Of a DNA stretch of 64,000 bases, positions 8,866 to 20,300 are shown in pieces. Source of the DNA: Pirellulaceae bacterium (GTDB lineage Bacteria > Planctomycetota > Planctomycetia > Pirellulales > Pirellulaceae); the NCBI GenBank assembly GCA_020852965.1, contig JADYZV010000070.1:102468-166467 (forward strand). The letters are read 5' to 3'. Both the position numbers and the translations under genes were made by a program. A model generated the notes under the pieces. It was given only the letters and a program-made list of their open reading frames with translations. It was not told where the DNA came from and did not search any database. How positions within the stretch are numbered: the first letter of the stretch is position 1; every line of letters begins with the position of its first letter.

Positions 8866-9999
8866 TTAGTTGGATAGCGAGTCTTCGAGCTTTCCTTCGC
8901 TAAAGTTGGTGACGTTGTCCAATTGGGAGGTTCCTGTTGAGTTCAAAAAGCGTGTGAACTCTGGTGTCGGATGCGTTCCCGAACTGATGGGGGCTGTCAA
9001 CTCGAGGCTGTCGCCGCTGTTGGCAGAGCCAGCCGATTCGCCGTTGGAGGGCTTAAACATATAGAACAAACCAGGCTTCCCAATCGAAGGTCGCGGAGGC
9101 TCCCCGCCATAATTGTCGTCGAGACCTGCCGATATAATCTGGAAGGTGTTCTCGTTCATAAAGCGGAAGTACTTGTTGCGATTGAGAACGGAATTGTCGT
9201 TGGCCGAATATTTCGTGTTGACGGCGGTCGAGCGATAGGGATAGGCAATGCCAGCCGATAGGGTGGCGAACTGATTAGCATCCGTCTTCGGTTGATAGGT
9301 CCGCGAGTCAAAATAGAGGAAGGGCATCTTCTTGCCACTCGGATGGTAGGCTGGCATCAAATCGCGGGCCGCACCGGTAATGTCATCGTCCGTAGAAATG
9401 GTACGGGGAGGGACTCCGCCTACATCGAGCGTCAGCTGGGCTTGCTTGAAATCATAGAATGGCTTTTGTCGATCGGGGTTGTACTGAAAGACGGAGTTCC
9501 CATCCATTGCATCCGATTTAATCTGAACACCACTGCCATTGTCGATGTAAATCGGGCCACCTTTGCCCGAGAAGGGAAAGGCCGGATCGTCGCTGAAGCC
9601 ACCCAAAAAGAAGACGAGCGCTTCGCTGGGCTCCATGACCGAACCGATAGCCGCATTACCCGTAACGACGGCCGGATTGGACAGCAAGGTAATTTCGCTG
9701 GGGGCAAGGTTTGGGAATGCCTTGCCAAAGTGCCGTTTCATCAATCCCTGGTCGAGGCCGTCGGGTGGATAGTCGTCGTACTTGTTGCGATAGGCTTCTA
9801 CGGCTTGGGCGAGCGCTTGGCACTCGAGTGCAATGGCCCGCTGCTGGACCGTGCGGTAAGCCATATTGACGGCTGGCACGATCAATGCCACCAAGACACC
9901 GATGATGGCGATGACCACCAGCACCTCCACTAAGGTGAAGCCTGACCGCCGCGCATTTCGCGCACAACGCACTCGCTTGTTTTGTTGAAGGCTGGGCAT
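8866..9999 (-). CDS. GspG-like major pseudopilin
   Basis: 377-residue protein with a canonical class III signal: RRSG (residues 17-20) then FTLVEVLVVIAIIGVLVALI, Glu25 at mature +5. After the helix comes ALAQAVEAYRNKYDDYPPDG, which matches the GspG pattern of a helix followed by a YRxxxxxYP turn. GspG forms the shaft of the pseudopilus. It is about 2.5 times longer than classical GspG (about 140 residues), so the C-terminal part is an added globular region. The ATG at 9999 is preceded by GGAG at a spacing of about 9. It directly follows the gspF-like gene, the usual E-F-G order. The leader contains the heptamer CCAAGAA repeated, also seen before the gene ending at 27503. Confidence 0.82.
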   Translation of the reverse strand: MPSLQQNKRVRCARNARRSGFTLVEVLVVIAIIGVLVALIVPAVNMAYRTVQQRAIALECQALAQAVEAYRNKYDDYPPDGLDQGLMKRHFGKAFPNLAPSEITLLSNPAVVTGNAAIGSVMEPSEALVFFLGGFSDDPAFPFSGKGGPIYIDNGSGVQIKSDAMDGNSVFQYNPDRQKPFYDFKQAQLTLDVGGVPPRTISTDDDITGAARDLMPAYHPSGKKMPFLYFDSRTYQPKTDANQFATLSAGIAYPYRSTAVNTKYSANDNSVLNRNKYFRFMNENTFQIISAGLDDNYGGEPPRPSIGKPGLFYMFKPSNGESAGSANSGDSLELTAPISSGTHPTPEFTRFLNSTGTSQLDNVTNFSEGKLEDSLSN

Positions 10000-10045
10000 C
10001 GGTTTACTCCATCATGAAAAAATGTTCTTGGTTCTTGGTTATCAC

Positions 10046-10074
10046 TCAGGCCTCAAGCCTCAAGCCTCAAGCCT
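10046..10074. repeat. Heptamer tandem repeat directly after the gspF-like stop codon
   Basis: On the transcript strand the stop of the gspF-like gene runs into TAGGCTTGAGGCTTGAGGCT, a period-7 repeat of about four units. The same heptamer follows the neighbouring gspE-like gene. Confidence 0.85.
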
Positions 10075-10075
10075 A

Positions 10076-11509
10076 TTAGGCTAGCGAGGTGATCATGGAA
10101 ACGAGTGGCATGAACAACGAGATCACAATAAAACCTACAGCGACACCTAAGAAGACGATCAGCAGTGGTTCAATCAAGCGGGTCAAGCCCTCGGTCATCA
10201 CGCTGACTTCGTCGTCATAGGTATCAGCCACTTTATAAAGCATCGTATCGAGTTCACCGGTCTCTTCACCCACGTCGACCATGTTGACGACCAGTTCATC
10301 AATCACGCGAGATTTCATTTTCATCATGTAAAACAAGCCGCACATGACAGCACCGAGTCCGCAGGTGATGGCACCGATCATCAACAGCGTCTCCATGGCA
10401 CCTTTGGCTCCGGTCCCTTTGGCACTGGTCAACGCGACGGAGATGATCATCACGCCGGGGAATGATCCCATCAGCAACCAGAAGAATGCCGCCAGGGGAT
10501 GGAAACCGGGGATGGCATGGGCTTGCAGCGGTTTGCTGATCACCTCACCCTCGCGAATCGCCTCGGTGACTTTGCTAAAGATCCGTTCGAACAGCGCGTT
10601 GCCGGCTGTTTCTCGCGTAATGTTGAGCGCTTCCAAAATGGGCACACCGGCGGAGACGAGCGTCCCCAGGGTCCGCATCGTCCGCGCCAAAATATTCTTT
10701 TCGATCAGCGCTCCGAACACCGGCACCTTGAGCATGTACATGTCAAAGCCCATCCGCCCGTGGCGGAATTTGCGAACCAATTTAGCCAGCAACCAATAAC
10801 AGAATGGAATTAGTAAAAGCAAGAACCAATACTTCACAACGTAATCGCTCATCGCAATCAGCAGCACGGTCGGTGCGGGGAGAGCCAAACCGAACTCTTC
10901 GAACATTTTCTTGAACGTGGGAACGATATAAGCCATGATCAAAACCAAGATCAGGCTGGCGATAACCACCACCGCGATCGGGTAGATCAAGGCACCTTTG
11001 ACCTTGCGTTTGAGCGCTTCGGAACTTTCCAAAAAGTCGGCCAAGCGTTGCAGAATCGTTTCCAGTGCACCACCCGCTTCGCCCGCCTTGATCATGTTGA
11101 CATACAGACGGCTGAAGACCTTGGGCGACTTGCTCATCGACTCCGAGAGGGTCGAACCGGCTTCGATCTCGTCGCAGGTTTCCCCCAGCGCGTTCTTGAG
11201 CTTGCCCGGCTTGTTGTTGTGCTCCAAAATTTTCAGACTGCGCAAAATCGGCAAACCGGCGTCTTGCAGAATCGACAACTGTCGCGTGAAGGCGCAAATG
11301 TGCTTGGTCTTGGCCCCACCCAAGGCAAAGGGCCGCTTGCGCTTCTGCCCCGGAGCTAATTTGGCCGCCCCCTTTTTCATCTGGATCTTGGTGACGAAGT
11401 AGCCCATCTGCCGGATGGTAGTTTGCGCTTCTTCCTCGTTGGCCGCCTCGATGACGTCTTTGATCTCTTGGCCGGTTGCGTCCATCGCCTCAAACTGGAA
11501 TGTAGGCAT
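10076..11509 (-). CDS. gspF: GspF/PilC-type inner membrane platform protein with an extra two-helix insert
   Basis: 477 residues. It is the inner membrane platform on which PilB/GspE ATPases act to add pilin subunits. Two T2SSF domains are visible: the first about residues 70-240 (HICAFTRQLSILQDAGLPIL, then NMIKAGEAGGALETIL and a membrane helix at 175-197) and the second about 270-477 (RTLGTLVSAGVPILEALNIT, then NMVDVGEETGELDTML and helices at 443-470). Between the normally adjacent parts GFHPLA (335-340) and VVNMVDVGEE (407-416) lie about 66 extra residues with two hydrophobic segments (about 342-360 and 373-395). That insert makes it longer than the usual 400 residues. The ATG at 11509 has GAGGGA upstream. 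It follows the gspE-like gene after a 209-bp spacer with tandem repeats. Confidence 0.93.
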   Translation of the reverse strand: MPTFQFEAMDATGQEIKDVIEAANEEEAQTTIRQMGYFVTKIQMKKGAAKLAPGQKRKRPFALGGAKTKHICAFTRQLSILQDAGLPILRSLKILEHNNKPGKLKNALGETCDEIEAGSTLSESMSKSPKVFSRLYVNMIKAGEAGGALETILQRLADFLESSEALKRKVKGALIYPIAVVVIASLILVLIMAYIVPTFKKMFEEFGLALPAPTVLLIAMSDYVVKYWFLLLLIPFCYWLLAKLVRKFRHGRMGFDMYMLKVPVFGALIEKNILARTMRTLGTLVSAGVPILEALNITRETAGNALFERIFSKVTEAIREGEVISKPLQAHAIPGFHPLAAFFWLLMGSFPGVMIISVALTSAKGTGAKGAMETLLMIGAITCGLGAVMCGLFYMMKMKSRVIDELVVNMVDVGEETGELDTMLYKVADTYDDEVSVMTEGLTRLIEPLLIVFLGVAVGFIVISLFMPLVSMITSLA

Positions 11510-11667
11510 GGCGATCGTCCCTCTTTAGTAGGCTTGCGACCTGAGGCTTGAGACCTGAGGCCGAATAACGTGTTTGAAGTAAAGGAATAAAGTGAATAGT
11601 TATGTTTTCAGGAAAAAGCACTTAGGCACATTGGACTACAACTGCGGATAACCCCACATCGGCTATT

Positions 11668-11718
11668 GTCATTTGTCATTTGTCATTTGTCATTTGCTCA
11701 AGCCTCAAGCCTCAAGCC

Positions 11719-11721
<3 letters not shown>
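11668..11721. repeat. Two adjoining heptamer tandem arrays overlapping the gspE-like stop codon
   Basis: Plus strand 11668-11696 is four copies of GTCATTT and 11697-11721 is three copies of CTCAAGC. On the transcript the stop TGA of the gspE-like gene is the first base triplet of the TGAGGCT array. Because seven is not a multiple of three, the repeated TGA falls in all three reading frames. Confidence 0.88.
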
Positions 11722-13434
<1,713 letters not shown>

Positions 13435-13436
13435 GT

Positions 13437-14546
13437 TTATGAGTCTTCATCTTCTGAGTTATCGTCTTCGCTCAAGCCACGACGGACGTTGACAATACGT
13501 TTGGCCAAGTCGTCGGGACGATGCGCTTTGCCAAGCACGTCCTCGATCGTCACAATTCCATCACGCCACAAATTGAACAAAGTGTCATCGAGCAGGTTCA
13601 TCCCGTACTTGGCTCCGGTCTGAATGGCCGAGTTAATACGGAAGGTTTTATTTTCGCGAATCAAGTTGGAAATACCCGCGGTTACCACCAGTACTTCGTA
13701 AGCTGCAATGCGACCGCCGCCAATGCGCGGCAACAGTGTTTGAGCGACCACACCAATCAGTGATGTACTCAACTGAGTTCGGATTTGATCTTGTAAATTT
13801 CCAGGGAAGGCATCGATGATGCGATTGACCGTCCCTTGTGCGCTGTTGGTGTGCAGGGTGCCAAACACCACGTGCCCAGTCTCCGCCGCGCTAATGGCCG
13901 CTTGAATGGTCTCCAAGTCGCGCAACTCACCGACCAGGATCACGTCGGGGTCTTGGCGCAAGGCGCGGCGAATGGCTTCCGCAAAACTGGGAACGTCCAC
14001 GCCGACTTCGCGCTGGTTGATCGTCGACTTTTTATGTTCGTGATAAAATTCGATTGGGTCCTCAATGGTGATGATGTGGTGGTCGTGCGACTCGTTGATA
14101 AAATTGATCAAACTGGCCAGGGTGGTACTTTTTCCCGACCCGGTGGGGCCCGTAACTAGCACCAGCCCGCGCGGTCGCTGTACCATTTCCACCACCGAAT
14201 CGGGCAGGCCGAGTTGTTCGGGGGTGAGTTTGTCGTTCGGAATCTGTCGCAACACCATCGAGATGTTGCCGCGTTGTTTAAAAATCGAAACCCGAAAGCG
14301 TGCCAATTCACCGAAGGCAAAGCCGAAGTCGGAACTCCCCGCCTCCTGCAACTCGCGCTGACAGCGATCTGGGGCGATGCTCTTCATCAGCGCCATCGTG
14401 TCGTCGGGTTCGAGCACCTTGGTTTCCAACTTGCGCATGCGACCATGCAGTCGAAAAACGGGAGGTTGCCCAACCACAATATGGATATCACTTGCACCTT
14501 GCTTCACTGCCGCTTGCAGGAGCTTGTCGATTAACACCGTGGCCAT
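13437..14546 (-). CDS. pilT: PilT-type retraction ATPase
   Basis: 369 residues, the usual PilT length. PilT hexamers disassemble type IV pili and so drive retraction, twitching or DNA uptake. The N-terminal PAS-like domain begins DKLLQAAVKQGASDIHIVVG; Walker A is GPTGSGKS at 133-140; the Asp box is ITIEDPIEFYHEH near 159-171; Walker B is RQDPDVILVGELRDLET at 198-213; the His box is FGTLHTNSAQGTVNRIIDAF near 228-246. The C terminus is a short acidic tail (SEDDNSEDEDS), not the usual AIRNLIRE-containing core alone. The gene sits between two PilB/GspE-type ATPase genes. A PilT in this operon argues for a retractable pilus or competence-like machine and not a simple secretion pseudopilus. Start is ATG 14546. 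Confidence 0.95.
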   Translation of the reverse strand: MATVLIDKLLQAAVKQGASDIHIVVGQPPVFRLHGRMRKLETKVLEPDDTMALMKSIAPDRCQRELQEAGSSDFGFAFGELARFRVSIFKQRGNISMVLRQIPNDKLTPEQLGLPDSVVEMVQRPRGLVLVTGPTGSGKSTTLASLINFINESHDHHIITIEDPIEFYHEHKKSTINQREVGVDVPSFAEAIRRALRQDPDVILVGELRDLETIQAAISAAETGHVVFGTLHTNSAQGTVNRIIDAFPGNLQDQIRTQLSTSLIGVVAQTLLPRIGGGRIAAYEVLVVTAGISNLIRENKTFRINSAIQTGAKYGMNLLDDTLFNLWRDGIVTIEDVLGKAHRPDDLAKRIVNVRRGLSEDDNSEDEDS

Positions 14547-14926
14547 GGACGGTCCGTTCCCGGTTCTTATATGGAAGCGCCCGTTTCATGCCGCGCGCCG
14601 AGTCTTTTAGATTTCGGTTGAGTCACCTAGTTGGAATCTAGTATGAATCAAATTGAGAAAAGTAAATCGTTTTGAAAAGTAAGTTATGGATAATAGATAA
14701 TAGTAGCTCGGTGGTCCCCCACCGAGGAACCAGGTCAAATTCAAATTTCACGGTGGGGACCACCGTGCTACGAAGTCATTGCACGAAGCGATTGTATCTC
14801 TCCTAGACCCCCAAAGTCCAGAAAGCTGCCTCAACTGCCTGCGTAAACACTACCATTATGGGTGGGGGCAGCGTTTGCTGTCCAGCGGTAGTCCTTTAGG
14901 TTGGGCTTAAGGCAGTCGAGTTTCAC
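14547..14926. other. 380-bp spacer between the second pilB-like and pilT genes, with a long hairpin
   Basis: No gene seen. An imperfect inverted repeat pairs 14703-14724 (GTAGCTCGGTGGTCCCCCAC plus CG) with 14751-14771, with a 26-base loop. There is no T-run after it, so it is more likely a repeat element or mRNA processing site than a classical terminator. The rest is A/T-richer sequence without other structure that I could support. Confidence 0.7.
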
Positions 14927-16696
14927 TTAAGCCTGAGCTTGCTTGGCCAGGAACTCCTCGAAGACGATTGGCAGTGCCTTCTGGTCCTGCTCGGTTGTCT
15001 TGGCCACGCGGTAAACTTCTTCGAGGGTAGTGAGGCCGGTGAGCACCTTGCGGACGCCATCGCAGTACAGGGTAGTCATCCCCTCTTTAATGGCCTGCTC
15101 GGCGATTTCTATAGTGGATTTGCCTTGGAACATCATTTCTCGAATCTTGCTACTTACCACCATCAGCTCGTAAATCCCCATCCGTCCGCGGTAGCCCTTC
15201 TTCTGACAATAGCCACACCCCTTCCCCTTGGCGAAGGTAGCCACAGCAGCCACCTCGGGGGGGATTCCAGCTTCTTTCAAGGCCGCATCGCTGATCTTGA
15301 TTTGCGTCTTGCAGCGCTTGCATATCGTTCGCACCAGACGCTGGCCGAGCACCGCCACGACCGAGCTTGCCACCAGATAGCCGGGTACACCCATGTCGAC
15401 CATGCGTGTGACAGCACTGGGCGCATCGTTCGTGTGTAGTGTACTGAAAACTAAGTGTCCAGTCAAAGAGGCCTGGATACCCATCGAAGCGGTCTCGGTA
15501 TCTCGCATCTCACCCACCAGGATGATGTTGGGTGCCTGGCGCAACATCGATCGAATGATGCGCGCGAAGTCGAGCCCGATATTGTGGCGCACCTCGACCT
15601 GATTAATTCCCGGCAGATAGTATTCGACAGGGTCTTCGGCGGTGATGATTTTGCGGTCGGGGCGATTCATCGAATTGAGGGCCGCGTACAGCGTAGTCGT
15701 CTTGCCGGAGCCGGTGGGGCCGGTCACCAGCATGATCCCGTTGGGCCGTTTGATAGTATTGGTGAAGATCTTGAAATCGCGTTCGGCCAATCCCAATTGC
15801 CGCACGCCGACCTTGATATTGTCTTTATCGAGCAGTCGCATGACCGCCGACTGGCCGTGGTTGGTGGGAATGATGCTGACCCGCAGGTCGAGCTCCTTTT
15901 CGCCAACCGTCACCTTGATCCGCCCATCCTGGGGGCGTCGACGTTCGGCGATATCCATCTTGGCCAAGATCTTGATGCGTGACAGGATCGCTCCCAGCAA
16001 CCTCCGGGGGGGGCTGTCCCGTTCCACGCACACGCCGTCGATGCGGTAGCGAATGCGCACGCGGTCCTCAAACGGCTCGACATGAATGTCCGAGGCGCGA
16101 AGCTGAACCGCTTCCTGGATCATCATGCCGACCAGTCGCACGACAGGCGCGCTCGATTCGTCGACCCCTTCACTGGAGTCTTCGTCGTCGTCGGCGGTTT
16201 CGGTAAAGTCGATCTGCGTGTCGGTAAACTCTTGGAGGATCGAGTCGGCCGACTCCCCTTCTACCTGTCCGTAGTAGCGATTGATCGCTTCTTGGATCAT
16301 CGCTCGGGGGGCAAGTGCCGTTTCGACCTTGCGATTGAGGATGAACCGCAGTTTCTCGATCGTCTCCAAATCAAACGGATCGCTGACCAGCACGTGCAGC
16401 GCGTCGTCTTCATCTTTAAACGGAATGACGCTATTTTCCCGAGCGACCGATTCGGGGACAAGCTGGATGATCTCATCGGGAATGCGGTCGACCGACAGAT
16501 CGACATAGTCCATCTTGTGGAACTCGGCCAAGGCGCGATACACGGCATCGGGCTCGGCGTAACCGAGTTGGATCAGGGCGTCACCGATCGACACATCCGA
16601 ATCGCGAGCCAAGTTGGACGCCTCACCGAGCTGATCGAGGCTGACGACTCCGCGGCGCAGCAAGAGGTCGGTAAAATCTCGCATCGGTTGATTCAT
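14927..16696 (-). CDS. GspE/PilB-type assembly ATPase, copy 2, with altered pre-Walker B residues
   Basis: 589 residues from the ATG at 16696; a TTG at 16732 would add 12 residues but has no better ribosome site, while GGAAG lies about 12 bases before the ATG. It is a second PilB/GspE-family ATPase. An MshEN-type N-terminal domain covers roughly 1-140, then an acidic linker (about 155-180, rich in Asp/Glu). Walker A is GPTGSGKT at 326-333; the Asp box is TAEDPVEYY; the His box is STLHTNDAPSAVTRMVDMG; a zinc module has CKRC and CGYC. The segment before Walker B reads RQAPNIILVGEMRD, where the family has RQDPD; the Walker B Glu and Arg remain. This is the first gene of the operon and is divergent from rpoB. 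Confidence 0.93.
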   Translation of the reverse strand: MNQPMRDFTDLLLRRGVVSLDQLGEASNLARDSDVSIGDALIQLGYAEPDAVYRALAEFHKMDYVDLSVDRIPDEIIQLVPESVARENSVIPFKDEDDALHVLVSDPFDLETIEKLRFILNRKVETALAPRAMIQEAINRYYGQVEGESADSILQEFTDTQIDFTETADDDEDSSEGVDESSAPVVRLVGMMIQEAVQLRASDIHVEPFEDRVRIRYRIDGVCVERDSPPRRLLGAILSRIKILAKMDIAERRRPQDGRIKVTVGEKELDLRVSIIPTNHGQSAVMRLLDKDNIKVGVRQLGLAERDFKIFTNTIKRPNGIMLVTGPTGSGKTTTLYAALNSMNRPDRKIITAEDPVEYYLPGINQVEVRHNIGLDFARIIRSMLRQAPNIILVGEMRDTETASMGIQASLTGHLVFSTLHTNDAPSAVTRMVDMGVPGYLVASSVVAVLGQRLVRTICKRCKTQIKISDAALKEAGIPPEVAAVATFAKGKGCGYCQKKGYRGRMGIYELMVVSSKIREMMFQGKSTIEIAEQAIKEGMTTLYCDGVRKVLTGLTTLEEVYRVAKTTEQDQKALPIVFEEFLAKQAQA

Positions 16697-17125
16697 GAGC
16701 TGGATTTCTTCCAAGAAAAGCCGGTCTGGCAAAGTGATTAGCGAAAGGTATCAGGACAGTGGATGACGATTCTACACCATCATCTTGACTGCCGCTGCCA
16801 GCTTCTGTCAATGATTTTGTCTGCCGCCTCGCCGGTTTGCCCGACAGGAAGCAGAGACTTGTTGTAGCAGCGATTGCGTCTCGGCTGGGCCGAAGAGCCA
16901 GGGAGCGCCAGGGAGGCGCTGCGCGATCCGCTTTCGACTATCCCCGAAACTGCCGCTCGAGCCAGGCGGCGGGTGTGGGGCAGGCATCAAGAGCAACGGA
17001 ACCTTGCGACAGCCGCGTATCAGAAAAATGCCTGCAAAAGCAAACGATGTGCCTGTCATGGGTGCCCCTGGCGGATTTCTGAAAAAAACTTTTGATTTCT
17101 ACCTAAACCTCAGGGGCAACGGGGT

Positions 17126-17154
17126 TTGCTAGTTCTAGGAAGTATGGATATATT
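17126..17154 (+). promoter_or_regulatory. Sigma70-like promoter candidate for rpoB
   Basis: TTGCTA (17126-17131), 17-base spacer, TATATT (17149-17154). Both boxes are close to consensus and the spacing is ideal. It would give a leader of about 190 bases before rpoB. This is inference from sequence match only. Confidence 0.45.
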
Positions 17155-17221
17155 ATCTGTTTGCATGACGGCCAGCTCGCTCCCAAACCCCAGCCACCCA
17201 TCTTTCTCCGGCGCGTACCAG

Positions 17222-17346
17222 TGTCAGGACGTAGACCCTTAGAAGTACGTTAATTGCGCGGCAAACCAGCTTCCCGCGCGCCCTAGCGGGAATTGTCAGG
17301 ACGAGCCCCCCCCATTTCTACACCACGGATCCTTTAGGAGTACGTT
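17222..17346 (+). repeat. Partly duplicated motif in the rpoB leader
   Basis: TGTCAGGACG occurs at 17222-17231 and 17294-17303. Each is followed by a second shared block, CCCTTAGAAGTACGTT (17236-17251) and CCTTTAGGAGTACGTT (17331-17346). In the second copy this block supplies the TAGGAG ribosome site of rpoB. Confidence 0.6.
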
Positions 17347-17352
17347 TCGTCA

Positions 17353-20300
17353 ATGGCCACTTCTTCGCAAAGACGACTACAGCCAACCAGCGTTCGTAAA
17401 TTCGGTTCAGGACTCGATACCTTGGAAATTCCAGGGCTTACCGAGCTACAAACCAAGAGCTATGAGCTCTTTCTGCAGGAGGATGTCCCTGTCGAAAAAC
17501 GCAAAGACATCGGCCTCGAGTCGGTCTTTCGTGAAATCTTCCCGGTGGAGAGCTACGACAAAACCGTCTCGCTCGAGTACTTGCGGTATGAGCTGGGGAA
17601 GCCGCGCTATACGCCCGACGAGTGCCGCCAATTGCGGCTAACGTTCGGCAAGCCGCTGAAGGTCTGGCTGCGCCTGAATCGGGAGCAGCCGATCGAGGAA
17701 GAGGTCTACCTCGGCGACATTCCAATTATGCTCGGCGGTGGTGAGTTCATTATCAATGGTGCCGAGCGCGTGGTGGTGAGTCAATTGCACCGCAGTCCGG
17801 GCGTCGACTTTGTGGAAGAGATCGAAGCGACCACGGATCGCAAGCTTCCCAGTTGCCGCGTGATCCCGGAGCGTGGTAGTTGGATCGAGATCAACGTTAC
17901 CAAAAAAGACAGCTTGAGCGTCCGCATCGATCAGAGCGGTAAATTTTCCGTGATGACCTTGCTGCGCGCGATGAGCCCCTCGATGGGTTCTGACAGTCAA
18001 TTGCTACAAGCCTTCTACGAGACCAAAGTTGAGAAGGTGGTCGACGGTCGCAGTGTCAATAAGATCGAGAATAAAGTGTCGGTCGACGACGTGGTCTACC
18101 CTAGCGATTCCGAGCGCGCCGGTGAGGTCATCATCGAGGCTGGGCAGAAGATTACCAAGAACGAAGCGGAGATCATCTGCACATGTGGTCTCAAACAGAT
18201 CGAAGTGATGGAGGCTCCGAAGACGCCGTTGATCATCAATGCGCTAGCCGAAGACAACACCAGCAGCCATGAAGAGGCGCTGCTGCGAATCTACCAGCGT
18301 CTGCGTCCGGGCAATCCACCGCAGCTCGAAAAAGCTCGCACGCTGTTTCATGAGAAGTTCTTCGATGTCAATCGTTATCGGCTTGGTCGCGTCGGTCGTT
18401 TTCGCCTCAATCGCAAGTTGAAGCTGGACGTTTCCGAAGATGTGATGACCCTGCGTGCCGAAGACATGATGGCTTCGATCAAGTACATGATTGCACTTCA
18501 GGACCCCGAGTCGGGCGCACAGTTCGATGACATCGATCACCTGGGCAATCGCCGTCTGCGTACGATTGACGAGCTGGCCAGTGAGGAGTTGCGCAAGGGC
18601 TTTCTCAAGCTTCGCCGCACGGTGCAGGAGCGCATGAGTCTCAAGGAGGTCGACGAGATGTCGCCGCGCAGCTTGGTCAATCCCAAGAGCATCAGTGCGG
18701 CGATCGACTATTTCTTCGGTCGGGGTGAGCTTTCGCAGGTGGTCGACCAGACGAACCCGCTAAGTCAACTGACGCACGAGCGACGCCTGTCGGCACTCGG
18801 CCCAGGCGGGCTCAATCGCAAGCGCGCGGGCTTCGAGGTTCGCGATGTTCACATTTCGCACTACGGTCGCATTTGTCCGATTGAAACGCCCGAAGGTACC
18901 AACATCGGTCTGATTAGCTCGTTGGCCATTTACGCGGGTGTCGACGAGTACGGTTTCTTGGTAACTCCCTATCGCACGATCAAGGGTGGCAAGCTGAGCG
19001 ACGAAGTGCTGTGGTTGCGGGCCGACCAGGAAGCGGACGCCTATATCTGCCCGGCGGATACGGAGGTCAAGGATGGCGAGCTGGTGGCTGGACCGAATTT
19101 GATCGCGCGCTATCACGCCGACTTCCAGATCGTCATGCCTACCGACGTGCAGTACATGGATATTGCTCCGAGCCAGATGGTAGGTGTCTCGGCTGGTTTG
19201 ATCCCGTTCCTCGAGCATGACGACGCCAACCGCGCGTTGATGGGCTCGAACATGCAGCGCCAAGCGGTGCCGCTGTTGGTGGCCGAGCCGCCGATCGTCG
19301 GTACGGGCATGGAGCGTGAAGTAGCCGTCAATAGCGCGATGGTGATTCGCGCCAAACGGGCAGGCAAAGTGACTGCGGTCGACTGCACCCGAATCGAAGT
19401 CGGCCCCGACGTCTATCCATTGCATAAATACCAAGGCCTGAACGAGCGAACGTGCCTCAACCAAAAGCCGATCGTCAATTTGGGCGACAAAGTAGAGAAG
19501 GGCCAAATCATCGCCGATGGGGCAGCCACTTACCAAGGTGAATTGGCGCTGGGACGCAATGTGCTCGTCGGCTTTATGTCGTTCGACGGCTACAACTACG
19601 AAGACGCGATCATCATCAGTGAAGAATTGGTGCGAGCCGACACGTACACATCGATCCACATCGAAGACTTCGACGTCGAGATTCGCGAAACCAAGTTGGG
19701 ACGTGAAGAGTTCACTCGCGACATTCCCAACGTCAGCGAGAAAGCCCTGCGCAACCTAGATGAAACGGGAATCGTGCAAGTCGGCACGTTTGTGCGGCCA
19801 GGAGACATTCTCGTCGGCAAGGTTTCGCCCAAGAGCAAGACCGAGCTAACGCCCGAAGAAAAACTGCTGCATGCGATTTTCGGTCGCGCCGGTGAAGACG
19901 TGAAGAACGACTCGCTGGAAGTCCCCTCGGGGATTGAAGGGATCGTTATCGACACGCAGAAATTCAGCCGCCGCATGAGTTTGTCGGACGACGAACGCAA
20001 GGTCTTCGAGAAGGACCTGAAGGAGATCGAGAGCGAAGGCAATGCCGAGATCTCGACCACCTTCACCAACTTCATCCAGCAGTTGGAAGCGGTCATCGGT
20101 TCGAAGCTGACCGACGACGATGGCACACCGCTCGGTGGCGAGCAAGACCCGAAGTTTGTAGCCGAAAACGCGCAGACCTTCAACTTGTCGCGTTTGCTCA
20201 ATAAGCTCGACGAAAAGCATCACACCGAAGTTCGCAAGGCTTACAAGGCGCATTGGCCTGCGGTCGAAGAATCCATCGACACCCGCGATCGCAAGCTCAA

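Larger units (their letters stand above)
16697..17352. other. Divergent intergenic region between the pilus operon and rpoB
   Basis: 656 bp with no supported gene. It must hold promoters for both directions. The rpoB side has a promoter candidate (17126-17154) and a leader of about 190 bases with a partly duplicated motif. No rplJ or rplL gene lies upstream of rpoB, which is the common bacterial arrangement. On the pilus side I see no convincing promoter. Confidence 0.7.

Noticed and set aside
9292..9933. 213-codon frame antisense to the GspG-like gene
   Set aside because: The opposite strand has a clear pilin signal and family pattern; this is a shadow.
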